Below, piece by piece: positions 4,743 to 5,769 of a stretch of 5,769 nucleotides of DNA (position 1 is its first letter; each line of letters begins with the position of its first letter). The DNA lies in NCBI GenBank assembly GCA_937864385.1, contig CALMJN010000361.1:1-5769 (forward strand), in the 5' to 3' direction. Under the pieces are notes generated by a model that searched no databases, was not told where the DNA came from, and saw nothing but the letters and a program-made list of their open reading frames with translations. The position numbers and the translations under genes were made by a program. This DNA is from an uncultured Methanosarcinales archaeon (lineage in GTDB: Archaea; Halobacteriota; Methanosarcinia; Methanotrichales; Methanotrichaceae).

Positions 4743-5213
4743 ATGAATAAGCTATTAATTTATTTAGCCAGCCTTTTGATCCTGGCCACGGCAACTGCTC
4801 TTGCCGTTAGCGCCCAGGAGAGCAATGTCACTGCGGACAATGTCACTGCGGATGCCGCTCTGAATAACACCACCATAAACAGCACTTCTGCCGCGACGGC
4901 TCCACAAAGCAGCAACAACAGTGCCATCAACCTGAGCACTGCCAAAGAAGCAACTCAGAATCTGAGCACAGCCGACAGCTCTATAGTGGCTCCCATCAGC
5001 CAGATGGCTCTTCCCGCACCGGCACTAGCGGCGGGGGCATCTTCTATTCAGACTGCTGCTCCCAAGGAGGGCTCTTCAAAGATAGGAGATGTGGTTAATG
5101 ATGCTAACCGGACCATAACGGACCCCTCCCAGATGCAGCCCCTGGATCTGGGCCTTCCCACCAAGCCCGTAAAGGACGTCAGCACCATATTCTTTGTCTG
5201 CGATCTGGTCTAG
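4743..5213 (+). CDS. Small secreted sequon-rich protein, paralogue 3, diverged C-terminus
   Basis: The 156-residue product has the same plan: signal peptide MNK then hydrophobic LLIYLASLLILATATALA, cleavage likely after Ala24 in VSA-QE, then an Asn/Thr/Ser/Ala-rich body with about nine sequons (NVT, NVT, NNT, NTT, NST, NNS, NLS, NLS, NRT). The C-terminal end has SKIGD and later LPTKPVKDVS (138-147), which I read as an eroded form of the LPAKTVMGLS motif, followed by a hydrophobic IFFVCDLV. The frame stops at TAG 5211-5213; if that were read through, further in-frame stops follow within 21 nt. GGATGATCC at 4731-4739 is a loose ribosome binding site. The shared leader and signal peptide support paralogy more strongly than the C-terminus does. 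The function is unknown. Confidence 0.75.
   Translation: MNKLLIYLASLLILATATALAVSAQESNVTADNVTADAALNNTTINSTSAATAPQSSNNSAINLSTAKEATQNLSTADSSIVAPISQMALPAPALAAGASSIQTAAPKEGSSKIGDVVNDANRTITDPSQMQPLDLGLPTKPVKDVSTIFFVCDLV
4824..4853 (+). repeat. 15-nt tandem duplication coding for NVTAD twice
   Basis: AATGTCACTGCGGAC (4824-4838) is followed at once by the same 15-mer ending in T (4839-4853). This duplicates an N-glycosylation sequon, a direct view of how the sequon-rich body can grow. Confidence 0.85.
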
Positions 5214-5237
5214 ATATTGGGATAGATCAAATGAATT

Positions 5238-5268
5238 GGCAGAAAGGGCATTGAGCGCTCCTTCTGCC
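5238..5268. terminator. Hairpin between convergent genes, possible bidirectional terminator
   Basis: GGCAGAAAGG (5238-5247) pairs with CCTTCTGCC (5260-5268) apart from one bulged A, around a 12-nt loop. It lies in the 83-nt gap between paralogue 3 and the convergent nitroreductase remnant. A modest T-rich patch follows on the plus strand. The rest of the gap shows nothing else. Confidence 0.45.
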
Positions 5269-5296
5269 GTTTGTCCATATTTTCCCTCCCCGGGTC

Positions 5297-5769
5297 CTAT
5301 TGCCAGGCGACCTGCAAGGGGTTTCGGCGGGGAATGGCATGCGCCACGTACTTGGGATGGGCCAGCATCATGGCGTAGGCGAATTTAAATCCTGCCGGCA
5401 GGCCCTATTCCTCTTGCAGGGTCGGGTAAAAGGAAGCTGCTCCGGCCACAAACCCAGCCCAGCAGGTGCCGATTCCAAGGCAGGAGCAGCAATATCAACA
5501 TGGATGAGCGATTGTGGCACCTATAGGAGCGATGGAATTTTCGTCCGGGACAGTGGCAAATAGAAGATGGGGAGCGCCCCGGCAGATAATATCGATTTCC
5601 CACTCCCTGGCAGCGAGCAGAGCCGGGACAAGTCAGACATGAGGTGGCCGGTATTCTGCAGGCTCTTCATCAATTCCACGGTCAGTGGGGCGATCTTCTT
5701 CACCCCTTCTGGATCATGAACCACCAGCCAACGCACCGGCTGGCTGTTGCCCCCTGAAGCCGCATAACG
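5297..5769 (-). pseudogene. Nitroreductase-family flavoprotein remnant, frameshifted, cut by the right edge
   Basis: Intact relatives are FMN-dependent NAD(P)H oxidoreductases. Reading inward from the right edge: AASGGNSQPVRWLVVHDPEG and KKIAPLTVELMKSLQNTGH (FMN-binding SGGNSQPW-like region), then IDIICRGAPHLLFATVPDEN, then DIAAPAL, then IGTCWAGFVAGAASFYPTLQ, then GFKFAYAMMLAHPKYVAHAI and RRNPLQVAWQ before TAG 5297-5299. These pieces lie in different frames. Three losses restore one product: one G from a likely GGG near 5623, two bases of a likely CTCT near 5505, and one G from a likely GGG near 5475. There is also an in-frame TAG at 5405-5407 and Gly where the family has Asp in IAPIDA. The first part of the gene lies beyond the window. 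The family is clear; natural decay rather than sequencing error is likely but unproven. Confidence 0.85.

Noticed and set aside
5214..5563. Plus-strand open frames downstream of paralogue 3.
   Set aside because: They are antisense to the nitroreductase remnant, whose minus-strand pieces match a known family; the plus-strand translations show no coding character.

Overview
The window looks like a chromosomal segment of a methanogenic archaeon, most likely of the Methanosarcinales and Methanothrix-like. This is inferred from several things: a stand-alone GMP synthase ATP-pyrophosphatase subunit (the split archaeal form), secreted proteins dense in N-glycosylation sequons, GGAGG-type ribosome binding sites mixed with TATA-like boxes, and T-run terminators. 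No rRNA, tRNA, CRISPR array or insertion sequence was found.

Layout. Minus strand, 723 to the left edge: GMP synthase subunit B, whose frame is broken by a single in-frame TAG at 73-75 although family sequence continues in the same frame to base 1. Positions 724-972: a GC-rich intergenic stretch with three adjacent inverted repeats, bounded by a near-identical 18-bp direct repeat. Plus strand 979-1641: a secreted protein of unknown function. Minus strand 1712-2347, convergent with it: a secreted staphylococcal-nuclease-fold protein that has lost most catalytic residues. Plus strand 2576-3331: a LolD/MacB-type ABC ATPase without a permease in the window. Plus strand 3370-3909, 4071-4616 and 4743-5213: three tandem paralogous genes for small secreted sequon-rich proteins. 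Minus strand, right edge to 5297: a decayed nitroreductase gene.

The most unusual part is 3328-5213. The three paralogues share a signal peptide ending in SAQE, a low-complexity N-x-S/T-rich body, and (clear in two, eroded in the third) a C-terminal motif like LPAETVMDLS. Each also carries the 11-mer TTGATATCCTT starting 39-42 nt before its start codon. In the first copy this 11-mer overlaps the stop codon of the ABC ATPase gene, so the element probably lies inside the mRNA and the ATPase and first paralogue may be one transcription unit. The function of the family is unknown; cell-envelope or sheath decoration is a guess.

Two conserved genes at the window ends (GMP synthase and nitroreductase) contain in-frame TAG codons. 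The nitroreductase also has three small deletions in short repeats and so is a real pseudogene or a badly sequenced stretch. The GMP synthase TAG is isolated in an otherwise intact gene and is the item most worth checking.
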